Assembly (NCBI GenBank): GCA_029959615.1
Contig: JASCOD010000002.1
Span: 682,001-746,000, forward strand
Length of the DNA: 64,000 bases
Direction of reading: 5' to 3'
Origin: Flavobacteriaceae bacterium PS02338
GTDB taxonomy: Bacteria; Bacteroidota; Bacteroidia; Sphingobacteriales; Sphingobacteriaceae
Part shown: piece by piece, positions 44,211-51,555 of the stretch
How positions within the stretch are numbered: position 1 is the stretch's first letter
Layout of the letters: each line of letters begins with the position of its first letter
Notes under the pieces: generated by a model
The model's database searches: none
What the model was told of the DNA's origin: nothing
What the model saw: the letters and a program-made list of their open reading frames with translations, nothing else
Translations under genes and position numbers: made by a program

Positions 44211-44218
44211 CAAATATA
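44211..44218 (-). promoter_or_regulatory. -7 box of ubiX, probably leaderless
   Basis: Minus-strand TATATTTG ends 3 nt before the ATG. The predicted transcription start therefore falls at or inside the start codon. Confidence 0.5.
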
Positions 44219-44362
44219 CAATCTGAAAGTTGCCCAACTCTTGAAATGTCAGATTTTATTCGTTTAAATTAAGTTTTGGAGGGATCGGACATCATTGCTT
44301 AACTCAAAAATGCAAATAATTTAACTCTAAATCAACGTACTACAACTTATCTCTATTTTTTA

Positions 44363-44394
44363 TTTGCAGGTATTTGTTCATGTTTCTATATTTG
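44363..44394 (+). promoter_or_regulatory. promoter of the tRNA-Lys gene
   Basis: TTTG (44363-44366), 20 nt, TATATTTG (44387-44394), an excellent match to the Bacteroidota consensus, 39 nt before the tRNA. Confidence 0.65.
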
Positions 44395-44433
44395 CACCTC
44401 CTTAGAACGAAGAAGTTCTTCGAAAACAAGGAA

Positions 44434-44506
44434 GATTCCGTAGCTCAGCTGGTAGAGCATTACACTTTTAATGTAGTGGTCCTGGGTTCGAATCCCAGCG
44501 GGATCA
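44434..44506 (+). tRNA. tRNA-Lys (anticodon TTT)
   Basis: 73-nt cloverleaf: acceptor GATTCCG/CGGGATC, D-arm GCTC...GAGC, anticodon stem TTACA/TGTAG enclosing CTTTTAA (anticodon TTT), T-arm CTGGG-TTCGAAT-CCCAG. CCA is not encoded. It lies next to the integrase gene of the mobilizable element and is the probable insertion site. Confidence 0.95.
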
Positions 44507-44531
44507 CAGACAACAATGTCAAATCACATCA

Positions 44532-44570
44532 AAACCCTGCAAATCAAATGATTGCAGGGTTTTTGTTTTT
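44532..44570 (+). terminator. intrinsic terminator after tRNA-Lys
   Basis: AACCCTGCAA against TTGCAGGGTT, then TTTGTTTTT. It lies 26 bp after the tRNA. Confidence 0.85.
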
Positions 44571-44818
44571 ATGGGATAGACCAAAATATCCACCATAACG
44601 CACCGAATATGTGCGTCATTAGGTGCGTCCTACCAATAAATAACCAGACTCCCCGAATTTAATATAACTATTTGATTTACAGCTAGTATAAAAATTATAC
44701 ATCTTGTACATCTGGCACTGCAAAGCTATTTTTACACCGTCAACTGAATTGTTTCCAGCGACGGTGTGGTCCAAGCCCGAAAATCGGGATTGGGTTGTTT
44801 AACCTTAATGTTATCATT

Positions 44819-46141
44819 ATGAAAACAAATCTTAGCGTGCTTTTCTTTCTGAAAAAGCCAAAGAACTACAAACAGGGCGTTTCCTGTTTCATCTATCTTA
44901 GGATTACAGTGGATGGTGTCCGCTCCGAAATGTCTACGGGAAGGAGTTGCGAAATTGAACGTTGGAATGCCAAGTCTGGAAAAGTTATCGGCAACAGGGA
45001 AGAGATCAGGACATTGAACGCATACCTTGAAAAGATCCGGGGCGACATCTTCGCCATCTATACAGCATTGACCATCGAAGATGCTGAAATTACCGCTGAT
45101 AGCATTAGATGTAGGTACTCTGGTAAAGAGGAAAAATCGCACACCCTACTTGAGGCCATCATGGTACACAACGAAAAAATGAAGGAACTGGTGGAGAAAA
45201 AGGAATATGCACCAGGAACACTCAAGCGATTTGAGGTATTGGAAAGGCACATCAGGGAATATCTTGCCATGTCCTATGGCAAAAGTGATATCAACATAAA
45301 AGTCATTGACCACGGTTTTATCGATGGTTTTGACCATTTTCTCCACATCAACAAGGAAAATGACACCAATACCGCCAATAAGCACCTCAAGAACCTTAAG
45401 AAGATTATCAGTATCTGCCGAAGATATAAATGGATCAGTACAGATCCGTTCTTTGGACATGTACTGAAATCCAAGCCTGTTCACAGGGATTACCTTACTT
45501 CAGATGAACTACAAAAAATCACCAAAAGACAGTTTGGGACGGCAAGACTGTCACAGGTAAGGGATTTTTTCCTATTTAGCTGCTATACCGGACTTTCCTA
45601 TGCAGATGTCCAAAAACTTAATATCGAAGATATCGGGATAGGTGTTGATGGTGAAAGATGGATATTCACCTACAGAAAAAAAACTGACACCAGGGCTGCC
45701 ATACCCTTGCTACCCATCGCTGTAGGTATCCTAGACCGATACAGAGAACATCCATTTTGCCAGAACACGGGCAGGGCACTGCCCATTTCAAGTAACCAGA
45801 AGATGAACGAATATCTCATAGAGATTGCCGCACTATGTGGCATCAATAAAACATTGGGCAACCGTATCGCCAAACGTACCTTCGCCACGACGGTGACACT
45901 GATGAATGGAGTACCAATAGAAAGCGTCTCAAAGATGCTGGGACATACCAATATCCGTACCACGCAACTCTATGCCAAAGTGCTCGATGTGAAGGTAAGT
46001 GAGGATATGGCCCCGTTAAAGAAAAAATTCGATTATCCGGTACATGGAACCGGAGCCGCTTCGGAACTAGAGCTAAGTGCGGAGGTCGCAGGTCTAAGGA
46101 AAAAATATAAACTAAAATCGAACATTTCAGAAGCTTCCTGA
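44819..46141 (+). CDS. tyrosine-type integrase of the CTnDOT class, atypical active site
   Basis: 440 aa from ATG 44819 (MKTNLSVLFFLKK). Domains: N-terminal arm-binding domain (Arm-DNA-bind_5-like), core-binding SAM-like domain (about 105-215), catalytic domain (about 225-400). Catalytic positions: Ser260 occupies the first Arg position (YTGLS, as known for IntDOT), Lys288 is the likely beta-hairpin Lys, then Arg349-x-x-Lys352 replaces the usual His-x-x-Arg (RIAKRTFAT), with His376 (LGHTN), Arg380 and Tyr385. It lies 312 bp from tRNA-Lys. It probably drives site-specific insertion at the tRNA, but the second catalytic Arg-to-Lys change may reduce activity. Confidence 0.9.
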   Translation: MKTNLSVLFFLKKPKNYKQGVSCFIYLRITVDGVRSEMSTGRSCEIERWNAKSGKVIGNREEIRTLNAYLEKIRGDIFAIYTALTIEDAEITADSIRCRYSGKEEKSHTLLEAIMVHNEKMKELVEKKEYAPGTLKRFEVLERHIREYLAMSYGKSDINIKVIDHGFIDGFDHFLHINKENDTNTANKHLKNLKKIISICRRYKWISTDPFFGHVLKSKPVHRDYLTSDELQKITKRQFGTARLSQVRDFFLFSCYTGLSYADVQKLNIEDIGIGVDGERWIFTYRKKTDTRAAIPLLPIAVGILDRYREHPFCQNTGRALPISSNQKMNEYLIEIAALCGINKTLGNRIAKRTFATTVTLMNGVPIESVSKMLGHTNIRTTQLYAKVLDVKVSEDMAPLKKKFDYPVHGTGAASELELSAEVAGLRKKYKLKSNISEAS

Positions 46142-46165
46142 ATGTTAATTTATATAACAAGCTGG

Positions 46166-46199
46166 GCCACGTAAAGCAAAACTACGTGGCTTTTTTTTT
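46166..46199 (+). terminator. intrinsic terminator after the integrase
   Basis: GCCACGTA-aagcaaaac-TACGTGGC followed by nine T. It may also serve the converging toxin gene. Confidence 0.88.
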
Positions 46200-46353
46200 A
46201 CAGGAATCCCGTCAATATACTACTGGAACCCGCCGATAGGCAGTAGACTGAACAAGTTTTCACCGTAGATGCCCAAAAGCGGGAACTGTGGTGGATTGTG
46301 GGCGGGAGTTCCGCAGGCCGAAAAAGAGCGTGGGGCAAACTGGAACTACCAGG

Positions 46354-47055
46354 TTATCTGCCCATCCTAAGACCACGGTCGTTGTCCCTATCCATTCCCT
46401 TACCACGGCCCTTCCTGTTGGATAGCCTATCCTGGATTTCCTGTTGTAGCTTTCTTTCTATCTTCCGTGGGATCTTCATTGCCCAATCCGGCAATTTCTC
46501 GGCCCTTGCAACCAACACGCCATCTTTTATGGTCATCAGTGCCGCGACCTTGAAAGGTTCGTTCTGGTCGATCGAGCTTTCAAATATATCCACCGAATCA
46601 AACTGGTCATAGAACTTTTCAAGGTTTTCCAGACCTCCCGTAAAGTTTTTGTTTACATTTTCCGTATCCACGAAGTGTCCTCCCGCCTTTACCCTCATAT
46701 TGACCCTGTTGACAGACGCCTCTATAGATGGTAGGCCAATGAAGATCATCCTTGTTTCGTAACCTGCATCCCTAAACTGTTTGACGCTTTCCATGACCTG
46801 TGCGGTACGGAAATTGGTCTCAAAAGCGAAATCATTTCCCTGGGCAATAGCGTTTTCCTTCCTCCGCTGGAATATGACACCATTGGCCGCCTCGTAGAGC
46901 GTTCCGCTGTCGGTCATCGGATATTGGTCTTTTAAAATGGACATTTCCTTGTCACCATCGAATACATCCGTCCCAGGCGGCACAAAACTTTCGGACAGGG
47001 TCGATTTGCCGGCCCCGTTCGGGCCGCACAAAACATAAAGTTGTAGGGGCTTCAT
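46354..47055 (-). CDS. zeta-toxin-family P-loop kinase
   Basis: 233 aa. Walker A motif CGPNGAGKS at the N-terminus and the DxF...FETNFR substrate loop identify the zeta-toxin/AAA_33 family. Known: zeta toxins phosphorylate UDP-N-acetylglucosamine in some bacteria, blocking peptidoglycan synthesis. Other family members are housekeeping kinases. The basic C-terminus (RKIERKLQQEIQDRL...RKGRGKG) is unusual. It is 1 bp downstream of the small gene at 47057-47455, in the antitoxin-toxin order, and is the last gene of the mobilization operon. Toxicity is inferred. Confidence 0.8.
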   Translation of the reverse strand: MKPLQLYVLCGPNGAGKSTLSESFVPPGTDVFDGDKEMSILKDQYPMTDSGTLYEAANGVIFQRRKENAIAQGNDFAFETNFRTAQVMESVKQFRDAGYETRMIFIGLPSIEASVNRVNMRVKAGGHFVDTENVNKNFTGGLENLEKFYDQFDSVDIFESSIDQNEPFKVAALMTIKDGVLVARAEKLPDWAMKIPRKIERKLQQEIQDRLSNRKGRGKGMDRDNDRGLRMGR

Positions 47056-47056
47056 G

Positions 47057-47455
47057 TTAGTCCAATATCTTGATCAGGGTAATACTTCCCGTTACGGCAT
47101 CAACGCTTACCATCTCCTTACGGTCCGCATATTCGTTGATAAAAAGATCTGCCGTGGTACATAGCTCGTTCCTATAGGTTATATAGGAGCCTTTTTCCAG
47201 ATTGGCCTGTTCCGCACCGCGCACCTTTTCCTCCAACAGAAGCGATTGCTCCTCTAGGGTCATTTCGTGGAACGGTATGAATGTAAGATTTGCCATAAGC
47301 TTGTACAATGCATTTTCCGGATTCACATCGGCCTTCAGTTTGGGCCACTCCTTCAGGTGGACAAATACACCCTGGGGTCTGTCATGAGCATCCACAAGGA
47401 TACTCAGTGCTGGCGGCTGATGTCCGACGGTATCCAAATTTACGTAATTTTTCAT
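47057..47455 (-). CDS. small acidic protein, candidate antitoxin for the zeta-like toxin
   Basis: 132 aa without recognised motif. Acidic, starts MKNYVNLDTVGHQPPALSIL, with an N-terminal domain that may hold beta strands (VDAHDRPQGVFVHLKEW) and a helical Glu-rich middle (MTLEEQSLLLEEKVRGAEQ). Placed directly upstream (1 bp) of the zeta-like gene, in the same operon. It is not recognisably epsilon or PezA, and it has no helix-turn-helix, so if it is an antitoxin it belongs to a different type. Confidence 0.55.
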   Translation of the reverse strand: MKNYVNLDTVGHQPPALSILVDAHDRPQGVFVHLKEWPKLKADVNPENALYKLMANLTFIPFHEMTLEEQSLLLEEKVRGAEQANLEKGSYITYRNELCTTADLFINEYADRKEMVSVDAVTGSITLIKILD

Positions 47456-47476
47456 GCTTTTTAAAATTAATGGTGG

Positions 47477-47839
47477 TCAATGTTTATAGAAGTAGTAGGC
47501 AAGCCAGATAGATAGGCCCAGTAGCATGCCTAGGACCAAAAATGCTATGATAACCCTTCTGGTCATTTTTTCGAAGTGGTGGTGGTGCCGCACTTGGACG
47601 ACACGTGGCATCCTTGAGACCATCTCCCTGATCTGTAGCATGGTTTCGGCCATGTTTTTCTGTTGTCCACTGTTAAGAAAGGCGTCCACGCTTTTTCGTA
47701 CCGATAGGAGTTCATCCGTGTAATTGGGAATCCTTATCCTTGGATATTTTGGTACTACGTTCTCTAGCTTTTGTATCCTTTCCCCATGTAGTTTATGGCC
47801 ATCGTAAAGTTCGGCCAGTTGCTCTTTTAGTGTTTTCAT
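47477..47839 (-). CDS. coiled-coil protein with C-terminal membrane anchor
   Basis: 120 aa: helical N-terminus (LKEQLAELYDGHKLHGERIQKL), a His-rich segment (VRHHHHFEK), and one C-terminal TM (VIIAFLVLGMLLGLSIWLAYYF). It lies between relaxase and antitoxin-like genes, transcribed with them. It probably anchors or regulates a mobilization or toxin complex at the membrane. Function unknown. Confidence 0.65.
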   Translation of the reverse strand: MKTLKEQLAELYDGHKLHGERIQKLENVVPKYPRIRIPNYTDELLSVRKSVDAFLNSGQQKNMAETMLQIREMVSRMPRVVQVRHHHHFEKMTRRVIIAFLVLGMLLGLSIWLAYYFYKH

Positions 47840-47850
47840 AATTTATGTTA

Positions 47851-48831
47851 TTACATACCTATGCCATGCGATCGGCTTTGGCTCTTCTGCTTCTTCTTCT
47901 TTTTGCGTTTCTGTCCGTTCGGTGATTGGACAATTGGATCATACACCGGCTCCAGCATGATATCGAGAAATTTCCCCATGCTCGAACCGATCGTTTCGAG
48001 CATATCGGCACTTGTTCCGAATATGCCCATGGAAATATCCCGGGCCAGTTCAGGCATAAGCCTTTCTGGATCATAGTTGATGGGCGTACCGGCAACCAAC
48101 GTATCCAACTGTATTTTCTGCTCCAATGTCCCGTTCTTTAGGATATTGGCGTAGGCCATTGTTTCTTCGAGTCCGCGTTCAAATCCGAAATTTCTATCAA
48201 ATAGCGTTTCCCCGCACTGTTTGAATGCCACCCTGTCGAACTGGCCCATTTTTTTGGAATGCGCTGCATTACGTCCCCTTGAGCTGTTCATCGGGCTCAG
48301 CTTGATGCTGTTTGTAGCATCCTTTCTGCTCACGATGACCTGTATGTGTCGCTGGTCTCCCTGTTTGAGCTCGCCACGCTGTGCAGTACCATTCTTGACC
48401 TCCTTGTCATTATGGGTGTAATACCTATGGTGTTCCAGTTTGGCGAACCAGACCAAGTCCCTGCTATCTCTGATCCCCGGTCTGTTGAAGTTCTTCGCAT
48501 ATTCGTCCATCACCTTCAACGTATAATCCTTCAGTGCATCGGATATTCTATCTGGACCGTATTTTTCTTCCAGGTGCCTGAGTTCCTTTTGGCTGGGGCT
48601 GATATTGATCAGGAAGAATTTGGCGTCATCTTTTCCAAGCTTGGCGATATTGCCGTCGATCGACCTGCGCACCTCGAAGGCTTCATATCGCTGCCCAAAA
48701 TGGTTGAACCATCGTTCCGGCATTTCGCTCAGATGTATCCTGTTCTCCTTTTCAAGATAGTTTACCAGTTGACTGCTGCCACCTTTATTTTCTGCCGTTC
48801 TGCTGTCCGTGATATTGATGTACATGCTCAT
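47851..48831 (-). CDS. relaxase/mobilization protein, DUF5712 (BtgB-like)
   Basis: 326 aa. Starts MSMYINITDSRTAENKGGSS, the DUF5712 N-terminus, and has motifs in relaxase order: WFAKLEHHRYYTHND and QRHIQVIVSRKD, the latter like the metal-binding HxH/HxQ motif of relaxases. A basic C-terminal tail (RKKKKKQKSQSRS) suits DNA binding. It overlaps the upstream BtgA-like gene by ATGA, which shows translational coupling and fixes the start at 48831. Known: BtgA and BtgB mobilize Bacteroides elements, and one acts as the nicking relaxase. Nicking activity is inferred. Confidence 0.75.
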   Translation of the reverse strand: MSMYINITDSRTAENKGGSSQLVNYLEKENRIHLSEMPERWFNHFGQRYEAFEVRRSIDGNIAKLGKDDAKFFLINISPSQKELRHLEEKYGPDRISDALKDYTLKVMDEYAKNFNRPGIRDSRDLVWFAKLEHHRYYTHNDKEVKNGTAQRGELKQGDQRHIQVIVSRKDATNSIKLSPMNSSRGRNAAHSKKMGQFDRVAFKQCGETLFDRNFGFERGLEETMAYANILKNGTLEQKIQLDTLVAGTPINYDPERLMPELARDISMGIFGTSADMLETIGSSMGKFLDIMLEPVYDPIVQSPNGQKRKKKKKQKSQSRSHGIGM

Positions 48832-49418
48832 AATAGTTTGATCTGGCTGAGTGTTGAGGCAAGTAGCTGTTCCCTGTCTTTTCTTGAACCAAGGCCAGAT
48901 ATATTGTCTCGGGCGATGGCATAGTTGTTAAAGATGTTAAGGAACAGGTGTTTGAGCTTTTCCTTGTCGGAAAGTTGTACGACAATTGATTTGTAGTGGA
49001 TTTCCAGTTGATGAAGATATTGGTTTTGCCTGTCCATCAATTGGGGGATTATTTCGTTTTGCTTCAGAAGTCCATCGAAACCATGGATTACCTTTTTCTG
49101 CGATTCTACCAAACGGCCGACCTCCCGTTTTGTAGGGATTAGCAGATCGTTCTCCTGTGTCTTGACAAATCCTATGTGTTCCCTGTGCTGCTTTAGGAGT
49201 GTGTTTTTCAATATTTCATCGTTGATGTCCAACGGGTCCTTTCTCGTCCGGTGGAAATAGTCGATCATCTGCAGGAATACCTGCCGCTTTGGTCTGCCCA
49301 GCTTTAGGGAGATCAGGTCCAGTTTTTTGCCCTCCGCTTCCGAATATTTGATTGATCTTAGAATGTCGTTGTTCATTATTTTGGTATAAATTCTTGGTTT
49401 CATCAAATAGCTATACAT
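48828..49418 (-). CDS. BfmA/BtgA-family mobilization protein
   Basis: 196 aa from ATG 49418; an internal ATG at 49403 or 49376 is possible. The part after residue 15 (KYSEAEGKKLDLISLKLGRPKRQVFLQMIDYF) is a ribbon-helix-helix-like DNA-binding segment, followed by long helices. Accessory protein that binds oriT and recruits the relaxase in related elements. It overlaps the relaxase start by ATGA, and a hairpin-rich oriT candidate lies upstream of it. Confidence 0.75.
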   Translation of the reverse strand: MYSYLMKPRIYTKIMNNDILRSIKYSEAEGKKLDLISLKLGRPKRQVFLQMIDYFHRTRKDPLDINDEILKNTLLKQHREHIGFVKTQENDLLIPTKREVGRLVESQKKVIHGFDGLLKQNEIIPQLMDRQNQYLHQLEIHYKSIVVQLSDKEKLKHLFLNIFNNYAIARDNISGLGSRKDREQLLASTLSQIKLL

Positions 49419-49511
49419 TTATATGTTCAGTTACTTGATAGTTATATAGCTGTATATATCGCACCTCTCATAGGGTGCACAAAATTAGTCCCATTACACA
49501 TTAAAGTGACC

Positions 49512-49586
49512 GAAGCACCCCTGGAGGGTGCTTCCAACCCCCATAGCGATAGCATGGGGCGAGAAAGGTAGGGCTCTGCCCAACCT
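49512..49586. other. candidate origin of transfer (oriT): three consecutive hairpins
   Basis: Perfect GAAGCACCC-ctgga-GGGTGCTTC (49512-49534); CCCCAT-N9-ATGGGG (49539-49559); and AGGT-a-GGGC-tct-GCCC-a-ACCT (49566-49586). They sit directly upstream of the mobilization genes, inside a gene-free stretch (49419-49676), the place where oriT lies in other mobilizable Bacteroidota elements. No nick site is assigned. Confidence 0.6.
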
Positions 49587-49676
49587 CCGCTCGCTCCTTT
49601 GTTTGAAGGAAAAAAGGACAGTCGCATGGTGCAGACCCTTCATGGCCCCCAAACCAGTAATGGAAAAAATCCGTGC

Positions 49677-49970
49677 CTAGGGACCAAGTCTAAAGCTGAT
49701 CCTGCTGGCAACAATGGTGCTGTAACTGGGAAGGTAGTCGATGTATCCGTTACCCACCAGCTCTTTGATACAGTTGTGGTAGGTATTGTATGAACGTATG
49801 GCAGATAGCTGCATCAGTTCCCTTCGGCAGACCCTGAACGGATGCTGGCTGCCCTGCATCTGGCAACAGATGACCATCGCCGTAAAAAGGCTGACATGGC
49901 TGGGAAGAATTTTCCTATTTGTCCTTGAAAGCTTAAGAAAACGGAGATGTATCTTGGATGTATCGATCAT
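49677..49970 (-). CDS. small protein with winged-helix-like C-terminus
   Basis: 97 aa. The segment RSYNTYHNCIKELVGNGYIDYLP reads as a recognition helix plus wing of a winged-helix DNA-binding domain, as seen in replication or regulatory proteins of Bacteroidota elements. Overlaps the upstream excisionase-like gene by ATGA at 49967-49970. A regulatory or excision-accessory role is inferred. Confidence 0.6.
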   Translation of the reverse strand: MIDTSKIHLRFLKLSRTNRKILPSHVSLFTAMVICCQMQGSQHPFRVCRRELMQLSAIRSYNTYHNCIKELVGNGYIDYLPSYSTIVASRISFRLGP

Positions 49971-50239
49971 AGCCTCTCCTCGCTTCCCAATAGTTTAGAA
50001 ATATCGGCATAAGAATAATACAGGATACTGCCCACTTTCCTGAATGGCAATGTGCCATTAATACGCAGGTTCTGTAGCGTACCAGGCGAAATATTGAGCA
50101 GAATCCTTACCTCGGCACTTCTCAGCCATTTCTTATTTTGGGACTGTCCGATATTGATGTTCAGTTTGCCCAGCTGCTCGAAAAGTTCTCTTTTGAATGC
50201 ATCTAGATCTTCTTTTGTGATCAGGTTTAATGTCGTCAT
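49967..50239 (-). CDS. helix-turn-helix protein, excisionase-like (HTH_17)
   Basis: 90 aa from ATG 50239, which gives the start MTTLNLITKEDLDAF; the open frame to 50269 is less likely. The C-terminal half KKWLRSAEVRILLNISPGTLQNLRINGTLPFRKVGS is the MerR/Xis-type helix-turn-helix found in CTn excision proteins. N-terminal half is a coiled coil. Likely assists integrase-mediated excision or regulates mob genes. Confidence 0.75.
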   Translation of the reverse strand: MTTLNLITKEDLDAFKRELFEQLGKLNINIGQSQNKKWLRSAEVRILLNISPGTLQNLRINGTLPFRKVGSILYYSYADISKLLGSEERL

Positions 50240-50269
50240 AAATTCATGTTTTAATCGATGATCTTGCAA

Positions 50270-50583
50270 TTACACCATAATTATTTCTGCAAAATCACTA
50301 CTGGTGATAAATTAATTAAGGTCTGGAAGAAAATTTCCAGCTCATAGAAGGCTTCAAGCCAGAACGGTTTGGCGTAAGTTCTTCCGCAAGTCTAAGCCTG
50401 ACTGGGAAGCGGTTGGCAATAACGTGCAGATGTGAAATAATTTTGATGTTGTCGTGGCTAAAATCTGTGTATACATAATTCAATTTCCATTATAAGGAAA
50501 CAAATTTCAGCATACGATATGGACAAACAATGACCGTCATATCGTGTCGGTCATGTCCAGGGAGAATACAGGAAGGGGTTTTT
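50270..50583. other. gene-free spacer within the mobilizable element
   Basis: 314 bp with no reading frame supported on either strand. It holds only AT-rich and scattered low-quality stems and is likely the regulatory region for the operon reading leftward from 50239. No distinct promoter box can be defended. Confidence 0.5.
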
Positions 50584-51330
50584 CTATTTTTTCTGATTGA
50601 TCTCGAAAATTTTCATCGAAGTATCAATCCCGGTTCCCTTGGCCGGTATGTCACCAAGCTTTTCCACGAAATAGTTCCGTGCGGTCTCCACGGGAATATC
50701 CTTTCCGCCATGAGAGAAATATTTTGCAATGAGTTTGGCATACGTTGCCCTGAAATCGCATCTTAGCAGTAGCCTACCAGATGGAAGTTTCAGGCTTCTC
50801 ATCTGTTGCAATAGGTCGACAAATGTAGCTAGGTGCTCATCCTCGATGCGGACCTTCTGTTTCACCTCGTACTGTGCAAGCTCTGAGAGCTGTTTCTTGA
50901 GCTTCTCATTTTCTTCTTTGTACTGTTGCAGTGCCAGTTCTTTTTCGGCAATGACCAGATGCGGTGGTCTGGCATTCCATCTGTCTATGCCACTCAGAAA
51001 TTGTTGGAACTGTTGTAACTTTGCGATGTTATCCAGGTATTGCTGGCGTTTACTGCTGAAGGGATTCTTGCTCTTGAAATACCTGATCCTGTCGCTGACC
51101 AGTTGCCATACCTGAATGAAAAACTCTTCTTCATCTGCAATCTCCCTTTCAAGGCAATATTCAAGATGGTATTGATAGTAATCTTTAAATCTAGCTTTAT
51201 CAAGCTTGTATATCTTTAATAGGAAATGACTGTCGGCAGTACGCTTCCATGGACCGAATGCATTTCCGATATCATAGGGATGAGGACGGAAGTCAAAAGA
51301 TTTACGTAACTTAAAAAAGCTATTTTTCAT
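50584..51330 (-). CDS. unknown 248-aa protein of the mobilizable element
   Basis: Not recognised. Its N-terminus is aromatic/basic (KLRKSFDFRPHPYDIG) and residues 85-165 are a long Gln/Glu/Lys coiled coil (ALQQYKEENEKLKKQLSELAQ). The C-terminal 70 aa (ATYAKLIAKYFSHGGKDIPVETARNYF) resembles a helical DNA-binding tail. It has a TATCTTTG -7 box upstream at 51371-51378. Its place at the right edge of the element with two small DNA-binding genes suggests a regulator or replication/excision factor. Confidence 0.7.
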   Translation of the reverse strand: MKNSFFKLRKSFDFRPHPYDIGNAFGPWKRTADSHFLLKIYKLDKARFKDYYQYHLEYCLEREIADEEEFFIQVWQLVSDRIRYFKSKNPFSSKRQQYLDNIAKLQQFQQFLSGIDRWNARPPHLVIAEKELALQQYKEENEKLKKQLSELAQYEVKQKVRIEDEHLATFVDLLQQMRSLKLPSGRLLLRCDFRATYAKLIAKYFSHGGKDIPVETARNYFVEKLGDIPAKGTGIDTSMKIFEINQKK

Positions 51331-51370
51331 TGAGTGGTACTTTCTGAACGCTAGTTATTCCAATTGTATA

Positions 51371-51378
51371 CAAAGATA
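51371..51378 (-). promoter_or_regulatory. -7 box of the 248-aa element gene
   Basis: Minus-strand TATCTTTG (plus strand CAAAGATA), 40 nt before the ATG. The spacer 51331-51555 otherwise holds nothing recognised. Confidence 0.45.
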
Positions 51379-51555
51379 ATCATTGAGAAATAGTGATTAA
51401 TAAAATCCAACAATTACTTATTATTTTGCCTCGAATGCCACCTTATATCCCAATTTGCTACATTTTATTGTAAATTTAATCTTGATATTACGGGAACCAT
51501 CCATCCAGTAAACTAGAATAAGAGGTGGCAGTATAAATAACTGTAAATCGAGTAG

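Larger units (their letters stand above)
44507..51555. mobile_element. integrative mobilizable element next to tRNA-Lys (core)
   Basis: The core contains a tyrosine integrase, zeta-type toxin with candidate antitoxin, a membrane protein, BtgB- and BtgA-like mobilization proteins, an oriT candidate and two small DNA-binding proteins. These genes are visibly G+C-richer and use different codons from the flanks. No conjugation-transfer (tra) genes occur, so it would be mobilized in trans. The left boundary is the tRNA 3' end. The right boundary is not seen: no repeat of the tRNA 3' end was found, so 51555 is only the end of the last element-type gene. Confidence 0.75.

Noticed and set aside
44374..44598. 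74-codon open frame spanning the tRNA-Lys gene
   Set aside because: It lies over the tRNA and its terminator, so it is an artefact of structured RNA and not a protein gene.
48346..48924. 192-aa plus-strand frame opposite the relaxase gene
   Set aside because: Antisense to the mobilization genes; the relaxase frame has motifs and ATGA coupling, and this one does not.
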